Virus record (IMG/VR): IMGVR_UViG_3300025121_000886 | Coordinates: 29,151 to 93,150 of that record | Source: a virus | DNA: 64,000 bases | Reading direction: 5' to 3' (one strand) | In this document: positions 9,033 through 18,439 of the stretch, one piece after another | Position numbering within the stretch: the stretch's first letter is position 1 | Layout of the letters: each line of letters starts with the position of its first letter | Notes under the pieces: generated by a model | The model's database searches: none | The model's input: only the letters and a program-made list of their open reading frames with translations | Told to the model about the DNA's origin: nothing | Program-made: the position numbers and the translations under genes

Positions 9033-10193
9033 ATGGCACTTATTAATCCTTTCAATCCTTATTCTCAAAATAGAACAGCATCAACTGTTCCAGAATATGT
9101 TACTGATAACGGTGAACCAGTAATGGAAACGTTGCGCGCTGGTATTAAGAAACCTAGAAGTGGAAAAACTTCTTTTTCTAATTCTACTCCTCTTATTGCA
9201 AGCAATGGTGAACTTAACGCCACCAGTAAAAGGGACCTCATGAAGAATATGCTTACCATGAGGGATATGGTTCAACAGGGGAAAATCCGCAGATCTTCAG
9301 CTGATATAACCAGACAGAGATTAGCTGCTCACAAAGAACTTTTAAGACAAGCCTTCAATGAGAGAAATAGTCAAGTATTTGAAGCGATTGGACAAGTTAT
9401 TTCTGATGAAATCTATGAATCAATGGGAAGAGAAGGTTTTGCTCGAAATGTTTTAGCTTTCTGTCCTCTTGAAGGAGATGAAACAGCTCGTATTAAGATC
9501 AGAACCAAGGATGTTATTTCTTATGTTGTGACGGCGAACCCTGAAGTGGTTGCCTGTCATGTAAGAGCCCATTGGCTGTATCCACAAGAATTTTATTTGA
9601 TATGCACTCTTTTAGCAGAAAATAAAGATATTGCTCAAACCGGTGGTACTTTAATTGATGATAAATACCAAGACGGTATGGAAAGCATTTTTGTACAGGA
9701 AGATCTGGTATGGAAGACCCTTGCTGATTTAGCTGCTCCTGCACAGAATAACCTTTATGTTTTTAATACCTTAACACCTTCTACTTTCTCAGCCCTTAGA
9801 ACTCAGGTGTGGAGATGGGGTATTACACCTACGACAGCTATTATCTCTTTTGATCTGTGGGATGATATAATCACCGATTCAGAGTTTGCTAATTGGTGGT
9901 CAGAGGTAGCGAAACATGAAATCATTCTCACCGGAAAAATTGGTGGTCTCCTCGATGTAGAACTTAGAACAGATGGGTATCGTCAAGAAAATTTACAGGT
10001 TTTAAATCCTGGTGAAATTTATATGTGTGGTGCTCCAGAAAGTTTGGGAGCAATTTGTGAACGACAACCAGTAATTTCTAAACCAATTGATCAAGCTGTG
10101 TTACAACGACCACAAAGAGGATGGTATTTGGAAGCGATCGAGGGTATGGCTATTGCCAACTCGAAAGCTATCTCAAGAGGCTATCGAGTATAG
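9033..10193 (+). CDS. Major capsid protein (HK97-fold)
   Basis: Main shell protein. Seen: 386 residues; an N-terminal arm with basic and helical segments (possible cleavable delta-like region) up to about residue 110, then an alternating alpha/beta body with EFYLICTLLAENKDI and the TPTTAIISFDLWDDIITD segment, and a C-terminal TGKIGGLLDVELRTDGY...GEIYMCGAPESLGAI stretch typical of HK97-type capsid proteins of large myoviruses. Strong TAGGAGATTTATATA site and a downstream terminator hairpin fit a highly expressed single gene. Position after protease and scaffold supports the call. Confidence 0.82.
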   Translation: MALINPFNPYSQNRTASTVPEYVTDNGEPVMETLRAGIKKPRSGKTSFSNSTPLIASNGELNATSKRDLMKNMLTMRDMVQQGKIRRSSADITRQRLAAHKELLRQAFNERNSQVFEAIGQVISDEIYESMGREGFARNVLAFCPLEGDETARIKIRTKDVISYVVTANPEVVACHVRAHWLYPQEFYLICTLLAENKDIAQTGGTLIDDKYQDGMESIFVQEDLVWKTLADLAAPAQNNLYVFNTLTPSTFSALRTQVWRWGITPTTAIISFDLWDDIITDSEFANWWSEVAKHEIILTGKIGGLLDVELRTDGYRQENLQVLNPGEIYMCGAPESLGAICERQPVISKPIDQAVLQRPQRGWYLEAIEGMAIANSKAISRGYRV

Positions 10194-10242
10194 GCTTTAG
10201 TTGTTTTCCTTTAAAAGTTAAAAGAATGTTAAGATAGAAATC

Positions 10243-10262
10243 GGGGAGATATTTTTCTCCCC
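10243..10262 (+). terminator. Terminator hairpin after the major capsid gene
   Basis: GGGGAGA / TCTCCCC perfect 7-bp stem with a 6-base T-rich loop, followed by a pyrimidine-rich CCCCTCTCTTTTCTC run. It sits 50 bases after the capsid stop and 48 bases before the next start. Confidence 0.6.
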
Positions 10263-10309
10263 CCCTCTCTTTTCTCAAAAAATAATATTACATGCTTGAG
10301 GAGAAATTT

Positions 10310-10903
10310 ATGAAGTTAATTGAAAAAATAAATTTGGTGATGAAAAAAGCTCAAGCGCGCGGTGAGACAAATACAGTGATTGAACTTCAAAGAATAGCAT
10401 CTGAATTAAAACCGATAGATAACAGAAATATCGATAGAAGTTCAGAATCTAAGATTTCTAATTATGATGCTGATGCTGATGTCTTTATTAGAGAAATTAA
10501 GGAAGTTGCTAATTCACTGAAGGCCAAAGGCGAATTTGCTTATGCAAAGAATTTAACGGCTGCCGCTCAAGAATTTGTAGAACCACGCGAAGCTTCAACT
10601 TCTATAAACACAAAAGAAGATAGAGAAGCCAAAGAATGGGCAGGTCTTATATCAGAAGTAGCTGATGTGGATGAAAAATTGGCTAAAAAATTAATTACAG
10701 CCCTTTATGAAGTAGAGTCAGCTAAAAAGAGTAAAGCCAAAAAAAATAAAAAAGCTGAAGACGTAGAAGCTGAAGATGAAGAAGATACTTCTGAAGAAGA
10801 CGAGGATTATTCTGAAGAGGATGAAAAAGATTATTCAGAAGATGAAGAAGATACCGAAAAAGATGGAAAGAAAAAAGCTAAGAAAAAGGGAAGAGAAAAC
10901 TAG
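10310..10903 (+). CDS. Helical-hairpin tag protein with acidic/lysine-rich tail
   Basis: 197 residues. Two clear copies of the recurring hairpin motif are seen: INLVMKKAQARGETNTVIEL at the N-terminus and IKEVANSLKAKGEFAYAKNL at about residues 60-85; a third degenerate copy may follow. The last about 60 residues alternate lysine-rich and Asp/Glu-rich blocks. ATG 10310 was chosen because GAGGAG precedes it. The function is unknown; the position right after the capsid gene suggests a head-associated protein. Confidence 0.6.
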   Translation: MKLIEKINLVMKKAQARGETNTVIELQRIASELKPIDNRNIDRSSESKISNYDADADVFIREIKEVANSLKAKGEFAYAKNLTAAAQEFVEPREASTSINTKEDREAKEWAGLISEVADVDEKLAKKLITALYEVESAKKSKAKKNKKAEDVEAEDEEDTSEEDEDYSEEDEKDYSEDEEDTEKDGKKKAKKKGREN

Positions 10904-11017
10904 GTCGTCGTCCTTTTTTTAATCACAGCAGTATCTTAATCCCCCACCAATTTTAAGCAAGCCTATTTAAAAGATCATAAAATTAATTTTCAAATGAAAA
11001 TTCACGAGGTGGTAATT

Positions 11018-11401
11018 ATGCAAATAAGTTTAGAAGCAAATTATTATGAAGAGTCTGATTTTGTTTTGGGGAGAATGTGGGTTTTTGAGGGTGATTATTA
11101 TCACCCAGAATCAGTTAGAATAGGGGAATTTCAGTTTTTAACGAGTGAAAAAAAAGTTTTAACATCGGGTCAATTTGATCGTTATTATGGGAATAGCGAT
11201 GGATCATTTACTTTTATCCTAAACCATCCTAGAAGTAGAGATAATATCATTCTTAGGGTTGAACTCACTTTAGTTGATGGAACATTATTAAATAGGGAGG
11301 AGAGTGCAGGCTTTATTCCTAAAGAAGACAGGAATTTAGCAGAAAATATTGTCGATAGTGTTGAAAACATTTCACTCTCAGAGTTAGATTATTCTCTATA
11401 A
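11018..11401 (+). CDS. Hypothetical structural-region protein
   Basis: 127 residues, beta-rich, starting MQISLEANYYEESDFVLG. Start set at 11018, where GAGGTGG precedes ATG; an upstream ATG at 10994 lacks a good site. No recognisable motif. It lies in the head/neck cluster and could be a head-completion or minor capsid protein (position only). Confidence 0.55.
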   Translation: MQISLEANYYEESDFVLGRMWVFEGDYYHPESVRIGEFQFLTSEKKVLTSGQFDRYYGNSDGSFTFILNHPRSRDNIILRVELTLVDGTLLNREESAGFIPKEDRNLAENIVDSVENISLSELDYSL

Positions 11402-11486
11402 TCGTTTTTGTATATAAAATTTACTCGATTTTATAGGAATATCATATTAAAAAAATGCACGTTTAAAGTTGTGCTTGGAGGTTTAT

Positions 11487-12380
11487 ATGCACATAGAAAC
11501 TGAAAAATTAGCCGCTAAAAAGTTGGATTCTATTATTTATAAAATAGATAAGGTCGCATCAGATTTTGAAGAAAAAGGATACACAGATTTATCTACTATG
11601 TTAGATATGGTATCTCATGAGATATTGGCCGGTATTGAACCTTCTGAATCAAATCCTCCTATTGGATTGAAGGGTGCATCTAATGTTTTATTATGGCAAG
11701 ATATGATGAAAACTTATGGGGATGAAATAAAAAAATATCCAGACACACGAACACGTTGGGCTGCCGCTTTAGCTATTCTGGTTAATGTAGCAAAGCGTAA
11801 AGCTATCCCCATTCCTATTCCAGAACTTGTTAATATAGTAAACCCTAAGGCAGAGATTGTAACTGTTGTGCTGGAACTTGATCAAGAAGCTAAGAAGTTT
11901 TCAAGTAAAGTCATAACTTTTGTTAAATCTCAATTTCATGCAATTCCTTATAGAAATCTAAAAAAACAACCTGCTAATTGTGGTTTTGAGAAAAAAAATA
12001 AACTTTATTATTTTGGATATTATTTATGTCTTGAAATACCTCGGGGGAAAGAGGTACCTGTTCAAGATGTAGGGTCTGATTTAAGAGAAGCTTTAATGCA
12101 AAAATTTAGAATGAAATCTACTGAATTTGATGGAGCTCTCTATAAATTAACAGGTGAACGTGACGAGAATTATTCTTATATCACATTCACTGGTGAGGGG
12201 GAAGCCGCACAGGTCTGGTTAACCATGTATTTTTACTATTATTTTACAGAAGATCAAGTAAAAGCAATGTATGATTATATGTATGGGGTTGGTAAAAGCA
12301 CTCGTTTAACGAATGTTAATACTTTAACAAGAGCAATTCAACGTGTGTTAAACACCTGGATTAAACGAGGTATTGAATAA
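11487..12380 (+). CDS. Structural-region protein with N-terminal helical tag
   Basis: 297 residues. The N-terminus carries the recurring motif (IDKVASDFEEKGYTDLSTML, then DMVSHEIL). The rest is mixed alpha/beta with an aromatic-rich segment (YFGYYLCLEIPRGKE) and no known catalytic motif. ATG 11487 is preceded by TTGGAGG. Neighbouring genes suggest a neck, head-completion or internal head protein. Unrecognised family. Confidence 0.55.
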   Translation: MHIETEKLAAKKLDSIIYKIDKVASDFEEKGYTDLSTMLDMVSHEILAGIEPSESNPPIGLKGASNVLLWQDMMKTYGDEIKKYPDTRTRWAAALAILVNVAKRKAIPIPIPELVNIVNPKAEIVTVVLELDQEAKKFSSKVITFVKSQFHAIPYRNLKKQPANCGFEKKNKLYYFGYYLCLEIPRGKEVPVQDVGSDLREALMQKFRMKSTEFDGALYKLTGERDENYSYITFTGEGEAAQVWLTMYFYYYFTEDQVKAMYDYMYGVGKSTRLTNVNTLTRAIQRVLNTWIKRGIE

Positions 12381-12395
12381 ATTTAAAGGTAATGT

Positions 12396-12824
12396 ATGAT
12401 GTTACAAGCAGTTTTTAACCATTATCCCTATCAGATAGCTGTTTCTGGAAGCACAACTTTTTCATTAGAGAGTAAAGTCTCTGTTGAAACTTTGCTCTCA
12501 CCTTCTCTTATTTTTTGGAACACTTCTGCTTATGATGAAGTTAGAGTGGTATTTACCAGAAAATTAGATTTTGGGTCTGGTTTAGATCCTTTAGAAGATG
12601 GAACATTTGAAGAAGAAATGTATTCTGGATATGCTTCTCAAGGGAAATCAATTAAATTACCTATAGATGAGAGCATGATCCATGTTTATACAGAATATCC
12701 AATATTGTCCCATAATGTTTCTGTTTATAATGAGACGGGGGAGATAATAATTGTAAGGTTTCTGTTAACAGGATTTTATGATTCAGTAACAACCGCTACC
12801 ATAAACTCTTACAGGAGAGATTGA
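12396..12824 (+). CDS. Hypothetical structural-region protein
   Basis: 142 residues, predicted beta-rich, beginning MMLQAVFNHYPYQIAVSG. A dual ATGATG start follows AAAGGTAATGT. The stop overlaps the next gene region, so it is translationally close-coupled to the 422-residue protein that follows. Small beta-rich proteins at this place can be neck or tail-terminator components, but no family was recognised. Confidence 0.5.
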   Translation: MMLQAVFNHYPYQIAVSGSTTFSLESKVSVETLLSPSLIFWNTSAYDEVRVVFTRKLDFGSGLDPLEDGTFEEEMYSGYASQGKSIKLPIDESMIHVYTEYPILSHNVSVYNETGEIIIVRFLLTGFYDSVTTATINSYRRD

Positions 12825-12826
12825 TT

Positions 12827-14095
12827 ATGAAACAAGATAGTAAATTTTTTGAATGGTCAACAGCCATGAGAAAGGTTTTATCTTCTTTTATTAGAAGAGA
12901 TAATTTATTAGGTGATTCTCTAAAGATGTATCAAATTGGTCGTTTATATCAAGACAATTATATGATAAAATTATCAGAAACCTTGTTAGAATTAATCGAG
13001 GATGTTGATGATGTATTAGAAGGAAGAAGGTTTATGCGAAAACCTATCACAATACCTTCTAAATATATAAAAGGTTTAGATTATCCTGCTGCCGAAAAGA
13101 TGGTAGCTGATGCCATCCCGTGGATGAATAAGGATCAAGAAAAAATTATTATAAATAACCTTAAAAAAGCGGGTTATCCACGTCCTGATAAGCTTACCAA
13201 AAAGTTTCTGCAAGACTTGGTTACCTATCCGGTTTATGAGTTTTTTATACAGATTGATAAGGGTGTTTTATTTGATAAAGTGGTCTCTAAGATACCTCTT
13301 CCCAAAGCAGCTGGACTGAAAAAGCCTAAATTTGATGTAGCATTATTGGCATTCCATTCAAAAAGTGGCTACGGATTGTCTTTTTCTGCTGATATAACCA
13401 CTACTGGTGGCGAAGTTGAAGCAACTTTATTTCTTGATCACTGGTTTCTGAAGGATATTATAGATACTTGGGTTAAACCAGTTATTAGCAATATTAAAGA
13501 AGAAGGCGGTACTCCCGTTGAAACAGCCAGACATTATGCTAAAAAGATAGATGATGAAATACAGTTAAGAACAAAATCAATGACAAATTTATCTTTAGTT
13601 AATGCTGTAAAACCTGAAGTAATATCTGAGAATGAAAATATAATATTAAACATCACATATATTTTACAGTATCGATGTAAATCAGCTGATGTAGAATATA
13701 GAAAAAAGGAAATAACCGACTTTTTAAAGGCCGCTTCTGCTAGATTGGGAAGTGCTTCAGAAGTCACAAAGACTGCTATTAGAGCAGCTAAAGGATATCA
13801 GAGAGTGACAGCACAAAAATCTTTAACAGATTTGTGGGAGAAGGGTAGAGATGTCTTTTATTCAGTTAAGGTCTCTTTTTTAATTGGGGAAGAAAACAAG
13901 TTCGAAACTTTATTAAAGAAAACGATTGATGTAGCTATAGATGTATCGACCTTATTAGGTGTTTCCGGTGAAGAACGTGGATGGACAGATGATGATGAAA
14001 TTGAATGGGGTTATGAGGAAGAAGATACTGATGACTCTGATATTTCTGAAGATGAATTGGATGATTCTGGTGAGCTTATTGAAGAGGATATTTAA
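12827..14095 (+). CDS. Unknown structural-region protein with acidic C-terminus
   Basis: 422 residues. The N-terminal half is helical, and the middle contains IPLPKAAGLKKPKFDVALLA and a beta segment (KSGYGLSFSADITTTGGEVE). The last about 40 residues are highly acidic (DDDEIEWGYEEEDTDDSD). ATG 12827 follows AGGAGAGATTG, better than TTG 12821. The stop is 4 bases before the resolvase gene. Function unknown. Confidence 0.55.
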   Translation: MKQDSKFFEWSTAMRKVLSSFIRRDNLLGDSLKMYQIGRLYQDNYMIKLSETLLELIEDVDDVLEGRRFMRKPITIPSKYIKGLDYPAAEKMVADAIPWMNKDQEKIIINNLKKAGYPRPDKLTKKFLQDLVTYPVYEFFIQIDKGVLFDKVVSKIPLPKAAGLKKPKFDVALLAFHSKSGYGLSFSADITTTGGEVEATLFLDHWFLKDIIDTWVKPVISNIKEEGGTPVETARHYAKKIDDEIQLRTKSMTNLSLVNAVKPEVISENENIILNITYILQYRCKSADVEYRKKEITDFLKAASARLGSASEVTKTAIRAAKGYQRVTAQKSLTDLWEKGRDVFYSVKVSFLIGEENKFETLLKKTIDVAIDVSTLLGVSGEERGWTDDDEIEWGYEEEDTDDSDISEDELDDSGELIEEDI

Positions 14096-14098
14096 AAT

Positions 14099-14548
14099 AT
14101 GAAAACAAGAGTTTTGGGGATAGATCCGGGTGCTAAAAATTTTGCTTATGGTCTACTTGAGGATGGAAAATACTCCACTTCTGGAAAATTTGTACCAATA
14201 AATAAAGTTACCTATGAAGATTTATGTGCCTGGTCGTTACAAATTCATGATTTTTTAGCTTCTTTAAAATTAAATCCAGAATCTGATTGGATTGCTATAG
14301 AGCGATATGCACAGAGGGGGATGTATAAAAGTTTTTTTGAACCAATAAATTTGATGGTAGGAATTTTTATAAGAGAAGCTATGCCTATTATAATAGATTT
14401 ACAAATGGCGTCTACTTGGAAGACATGGATGAAGAAAACATATAAAATAGAACCAGTTCAGATTTATCCTGGGACAAATGATCATGAAGCTTGCGCTTTA
14501 TGTTTAGCCGAATATTCATATACAAAAGCATTGAAGGACGCCAATTAA
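14099..14548 (+). CDS. RuvC-like Holliday junction resolvase
   Basis: Nuclease of the RNase H fold that resolves branched DNA, probably clearing junctions before or during packaging. Seen: 149 residues, LGIDPGAKNFAYGLL with Asp9, WIAIERYA with Glu68, and a C-terminal NDHEACALCLAEY with acidic residues at 128/130, matching the RuvC catalytic acid order. It sits among late structural genes, consistent with junction resolution coupled to packaging. The stop overlaps the next start (TAATG). Confidence 0.88.
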   Translation: MKTRVLGIDPGAKNFAYGLLEDGKYSTSGKFVPINKVTYEDLCAWSLQIHDFLASLKLNPESDWIAIERYAQRGMYKSFFEPINLMVGIFIREAMPIIIDLQMASTWKTWMKKTYKIEPVQIYPGTNDHEACALCLAEYSYTKALKDAN

Positions 14549-15627
14549 TGGAAGTGTGTGATTATCAGATAAATAAAAGTGAATGTCTTAAAGTACACAA
14601 TTTATTTAATAATACACCTCAAAATTGTGATTTTATGGATTGTTCTTTAATTAATTTATTATCTTTTGTAGCTTCTCTAAAAGATACAGAAGTCTTAAAA
14701 AATATTTTAGATATGTTAGATATGTCCCATTTATTAGAAGTGTGCTTTTTAAGAAAAGATGAAAAATTTTTATGTCCTTGTCTGGGTTATGTGTTTATCC
14801 CATGCTCTGTTAAAAATTGTGATCAATGGATCGATCTTTCTGATTTTTTAAATTGTGGATTGTGTCTTCATGAAAAGATGTCTGGGAAACAGGGGGAACT
14901 CGGTTTGGGAATTTTAGCATATATCTTAAAAAAGGATATAAAATACACTAAAAAAACATTAGATTCAGCACTTAAAAAGATGTGGAAGACTGAGTTATAT
15001 AAGGAGATTGATCCAGAATTTGAAGTTTATCATATGGACGGTTTTTGTGTTAATTGTGAAAAGAAATTATCGTTTGATAATGCATTTAGAGTAGAAGGAT
15101 TGGTTTATTGTTCACAAGACTGTTATCTAGAAAAGCCTCCTATAGCCCTTAATCTTGAAAAGTATTTAGGGGTTTCTTTTAACACCTTAGTAGATGTGAT
15201 ATTAAAACGGTTTAAAGGGTTGGCATTAGTCTCTAAAGTTTTGGGATGTGAGGATATTTCTATTATTGGTGAAAAATGGAAATGGTATATTTTAAATAAT
15301 ATTCAACCAAGTTTGAACAATAATCAGCTTTTGTCTAGAAATTATACAAGAAGCGGTGATCTATTATTAGATCTGAAAAATAAATATGAAACACATCGAT
15401 GTTTATATGAAAAATGTGATAATACAAAAAGTGTTAGATTACAACAATTATATAAGATAGAAAATACAGCTAGAAATATTTTAGCGGTAGAGCGATGTGA
15501 TCATTGTAAAAAAAATGTAGATTGTAAACAATTAATTAATAATCATAATCGTATGTGCAATGAATTTGAGTGCAAAACGAATTTAAGGAGAATTTTAGAT
15601 GAACGATATGACCGAAAAAATGTTTGA
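14548..15627 (+). CDS. Zinc-rich protein, possible sigma-region-4-like regulator
   Basis: 359 residues with at least four Cys clusters: CPCLGYVFIPCSVKNC plus NCGLC (about residues 70-110), CVNCEKK...YCSQDC (about 170-195), HRCLYEKC, and CDHCKKNVDC...CNEFEC near the C-terminus. The first cluster (PCS..NC, tryptophan, NC.LC, then a helical stretch ending in LDSALKKM) resembles small phage/prokaryotic proteins that join a zinc motif to a sigma-70 region 4-like helix-turn-helix, but it is degenerate. A second possible helix-turn-helix is VSKVLGCEDISIIGEKWKWY. Translation is coupled to the resolvase. A transcription role is a hypothesis. Confidence 0.5.
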   Translation: MEVCDYQINKSECLKVHNLFNNTPQNCDFMDCSLINLLSFVASLKDTEVLKNILDMLDMSHLLEVCFLRKDEKFLCPCLGYVFIPCSVKNCDQWIDLSDFLNCGLCLHEKMSGKQGELGLGILAYILKKDIKYTKKTLDSALKKMWKTELYKEIDPEFEVYHMDGFCVNCEKKLSFDNAFRVEGLVYCSQDCYLEKPPIALNLEKYLGVSFNTLVDVILKRFKGLALVSKVLGCEDISIIGEKWKWYILNNIQPSLNNNQLLSRNYTRSGDLLLDLKNKYETHRCLYEKCDNTKSVRLQQLYKIENTARNILAVERCDHCKKNVDCKQLINNHNRMCNEFECKTNLRRILDERYDRKNV

Positions 15628-16360
15628 GCGTTTAACACACAAACTTGCTGAAACCAGAGGAAAAAGGTTGGATTTAGAAATCTGTGATGCTTCTGTTTTA
15701 TCTGAGCTTGGTGCTAAAGTATTAATGAGATACAGTTCGGCGGTTGGTATTCCTTCATTTGACTCAGTAAGAGAATTCTTTGCAAGTCAATATCAAGGAG
15801 AGTTAATACCCTCCCCTGAATATTTTAGATGTTTTCCAGAAAAAGAAGCCTTAGAAGTTGTGGTGAGCCGCCTTCAGGTAAAAAGGGAGTATAATGATCG
15901 AAATATCATGACTCCAATCGTTTCTGAAGTTAAATATATAGACGATGATAAAAATGTGTGGAGTGTTAAAGAAACTGAGGGAAAGAAGATTCTGATCAGA
16001 AATGAAAAACAGGATATTGAACAACTTTTAAAGATCAATGATTCCCCCGTACAGAATAAAACTGCCACACTTCATTATAAAGATGCTTCATCGGTTGGAA
16101 ATAGGGTGAATGTCGGGGATGAGATAAAAATATTTATGAATGGTATTGTTATTAGAGCAGTTGTTTCAACACAGCCAGCGCTTGGTATGCTTGAGGTTAT
16201 TGATAATAAAGGGAACAGATTTGCTATATCAGTTAATTCTGTATTAGAAGTTGTAACCCCCGGGGCAGAGACCAAGAAACAACTTAAAGATGAGGTGTAT
16301 GAGTATTTTGTTAAGGTCTATGGGCCTGATTATGCAGCTCAGATGGTAGAAAATGTATAA
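15599..16360 (+). CDS. Unknown protein with a C-terminal small beta-barrel-like segment
   Basis: 253 residues, overlapping the preceding gene by 29 bases; start supported by AAGGAGAATTTTAG. The N-terminal half is helical; residues of about 160-220 form a beta-rich stretch (RVNVGDEIKIFMNGIVIRAV) like a small barrel. No family recognised. Sits between the zinc-rich protein and a helix-turn-helix protein. Confidence 0.5.
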   Translation: MNDMTEKMFERLTHKLAETRGKRLDLEICDASVLSELGAKVLMRYSSAVGIPSFDSVREFFASQYQGELIPSPEYFRCFPEKEALEVVVSRLQVKREYNDRNIMTPIVSEVKYIDDDKNVWSVKETEGKKILIRNEKQDIEQLLKINDSPVQNKTATLHYKDASSVGNRVNVGDEIKIFMNGIVIRAVVSTQPALGMLEVIDNKGNRFAISVNSVLEVVTPGAETKKQLKDEVYEYFVKVYGPDYAAQMVENV

Positions 16361-16371
16361 GGCAATAAGTT

Positions 16372-17007
16372 ATGACGAAAAGTGAAATAAATATGGCCAC
16401 AGAAGTTCGTATAAAGGTATTATCTTTATATGAGGGTGGGAAAGAACTTGATGAAATTGCCAAAGAGCTAAAGTTAGGTCTTGGCGATATAGAGTCTATT
16501 ATATCAGATACTTCTAATATTGTAGCTGCGGATATTATTAATAGAGAAATAATTGATCTAAAAATATTGTTGAAGGTTGCAAAAACAAAGTATAAGAGCA
16601 GTATGGATTGGAAAGATGCTCAGGCTGTTACAGGAATATCAGCTGAATTGGAGAATTTATTAAGACATCAACGAGAACTTTATGACCCTAATATTGATTT
16701 TGAGGAGCATGATCGTAGGGTTGTGAGGAAAGTGGTTATGGAAATTATAAAAGCAACTTCTTCGGCAATTTCTAATGTAAAACAGGCCGCTTCTTTAACC
16801 TTGGATAATAAGCAACAAGAAACTTTAGAACGATTACTAAGTGAATGTATTAGGACGATAGGAAGAGAGTCCAAAAAAATATATTTTGATGGATTGACAG
16901 CTTTAGCAGAATATTTAGGTGCTTCTTTACCAAAACATATTCAAGACAAGACAGAAGAGAATATTGTGGCGATAGATTCAATTAGAGGGAGAAAGAGCAA
17001 GTCGTAA
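16372..17007 (+). CDS. Helix-turn-helix protein, possible small terminase-like
   Basis: 211 residues. The N-terminus LSLYEGGKELDEIAKELKLG is a clear helix-turn-helix pattern, followed by a long helical/coiled-coil region and a basic tail (RGRKSKS). This order is shared by small terminase subunits, which recognise packaging DNA, but also by regulators. It is far from terL, so the terminase idea is only an inference. Confidence 0.5.
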   Translation: MTKSEINMATEVRIKVLSLYEGGKELDEIAKELKLGLGDIESIISDTSNIVAADIINREIIDLKILLKVAKTKYKSSMDWKDAQAVTGISAELENLLRHQRELYDPNIDFEEHDRRVVRKVVMEIIKATSSAISNVKQAASLTLDNKQQETLERLLSECIRTIGRESKKIYFDGLTALAEYLGASLPKHIQDKTEENIVAIDSIRGRKSKS

Positions 17008-17117
17008 TTTGCCAAGTTTTATACCTACCTTTTTAATTTTCATCAAGACATATTATTTATTAAAAGAATAGCCATTCATCTAATAATCATTAAATTTTTA
17101 ACACGAGGAAAAAATTT

Positions 17118-18311
17118 ATGGCATCTTTAAGCAAGGCTACAAGAGGATCAACACATTCTTTTGAAGCTGTTTTCACAGGAAAAACACCTTATAATATAAA
17201 TAGATCACCAGTATTGACATTAACAGACCCCAATGGAATACAGACGGTTAATGTTGATCCCTCATCAGGAATAGAAATTTTAGGGAGTGACACCTATCGT
17301 TATAGATGGCCAGTTCCTTTAGACGCTGTTTTGACCACAGATTCAACAAAATGGCAAGCAGATTGGCAGATTATAACATCAGATGGTCAAGTTGATACTT
17401 GGACAGAGACTTTTGATGTGATAGATGCTGCTATAACTGAATCGTCTGAGAGAAAAAGGACTTATTTTACAATAGGTGGCAAAGGTATTCGGGTCATGAT
17501 CAGAACACAGACTTTATTGAATGACATTAAATTAAATGTTATTCATTCTACGAGCGATGATTATCCCGTTGTTACAGACGCTATTTTAGGGTCAAATACT
17601 TATAACATAAGGTTGACCATTGATGGTGATACTCATGTTTATTATTTTGATATACCTTCTACAAAACCAGCTACATCACCAGCTTCTGATTACATTGTCA
17701 ATGATTTGGCTATTGGTGAATATCAAGTTTTTTGGGATATTCAGGAGACAGTTACTTCCGAATATAATATGCTTTTTCAACTTTTGAGGGTAGCAAACAG
17801 GATATGGCTCAATTTTATACCTTCGATTAGAATGTTGATCGATAAACTTCAGAAAAGAGCTGGGACAGTCCAAGCATATGAAGACGCTGATGTTTATGAA
17901 TATCTACAACAAGGTTTGACCATTATAAATTCTATACATCCCACAACTTCATGGACAATCACACAGCTCCCTACAAATTTTTATAATTTTTTGGTGGCCA
18001 CGACTTCTGTACATGCTTTGAGCGCTCAGCATATCTTAGAGAGTGAGTTACAATTCTCATTCTCAGGTCAAACTATTTCTCTTGATTATGATCGTACTGG
18101 AAATCTTGAGAGCGCTTTGAGTAGATATTTAGATTGGATAAATACACATCTTACAAATTCTAAAATGGCTACATATCGCAGATCGTTCCCCACCGCTATA
18201 GTAGCTGGTCGTCCGGCTAGTTTGAGCATGAGGGAAAACAGGGTTGTGCGTATGGATTATCAATCTTCAGAAGATTTAAACAGATTGCTTTTAACCATGG
18301 GATTATTGTAA
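17118..18311 (+). CDS. Putative neck / head-tail connector protein
   Basis: 397 residues. The first about 200 residues are beta-rich, with an Ig-like pattern (SPVLTLTDPNGIQTVNVDPS). The C-terminal half is helical around SIRMLIDKLQKRAGTVQAY and DVYEYLQQGLTIINSI, then LVATTSVHALSAQHILESEL and FSFSGQTISLDYDRTGN, a layout seen in large-phage head-tail connector proteins. Strong ACGAGGAAAAAATTT before ATG. Call is by architecture and position. Confidence 0.5.
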   Translation: MASLSKATRGSTHSFEAVFTGKTPYNINRSPVLTLTDPNGIQTVNVDPSSGIEILGSDTYRYRWPVPLDAVLTTDSTKWQADWQIITSDGQVDTWTETFDVIDAAITESSERKRTYFTIGGKGIRVMIRTQTLLNDIKLNVIHSTSDDYPVVTDAILGSNTYNIRLTIDGDTHVYYFDIPSTKPATSPASDYIVNDLAIGEYQVFWDIQETVTSEYNMLFQLLRVANRIWLNFIPSIRMLIDKLQKRAGTVQAYEDADVYEYLQQGLTIINSIHPTTSWTITQLPTNFYNFLVATTSVHALSAQHILESELQFSFSGQTISLDYDRTGNLESALSRYLDWINTHLTNSKMATYRRSFPTAIVAGRPASLSMRENRVVRMDYQSSEDLNRLLLTMGLL

Positions 18312-18439
18312 TTTATGTTCAATGTTGTAGTGTTTATTTTTATTGAGATGGTCTTAATATATCTATTGGGGTTGTTTAGAAAAGGCTGAAAATATCATCG
18401 AAGTTTATCACAAGATTCATTAATAGAGGATATAATTTT

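Noticed and set aside
10904-10925. T-run after the gene at 10310 as a terminator
   Set aside because: Only a 3-4 bp stem precedes the T-run, too weak to call.
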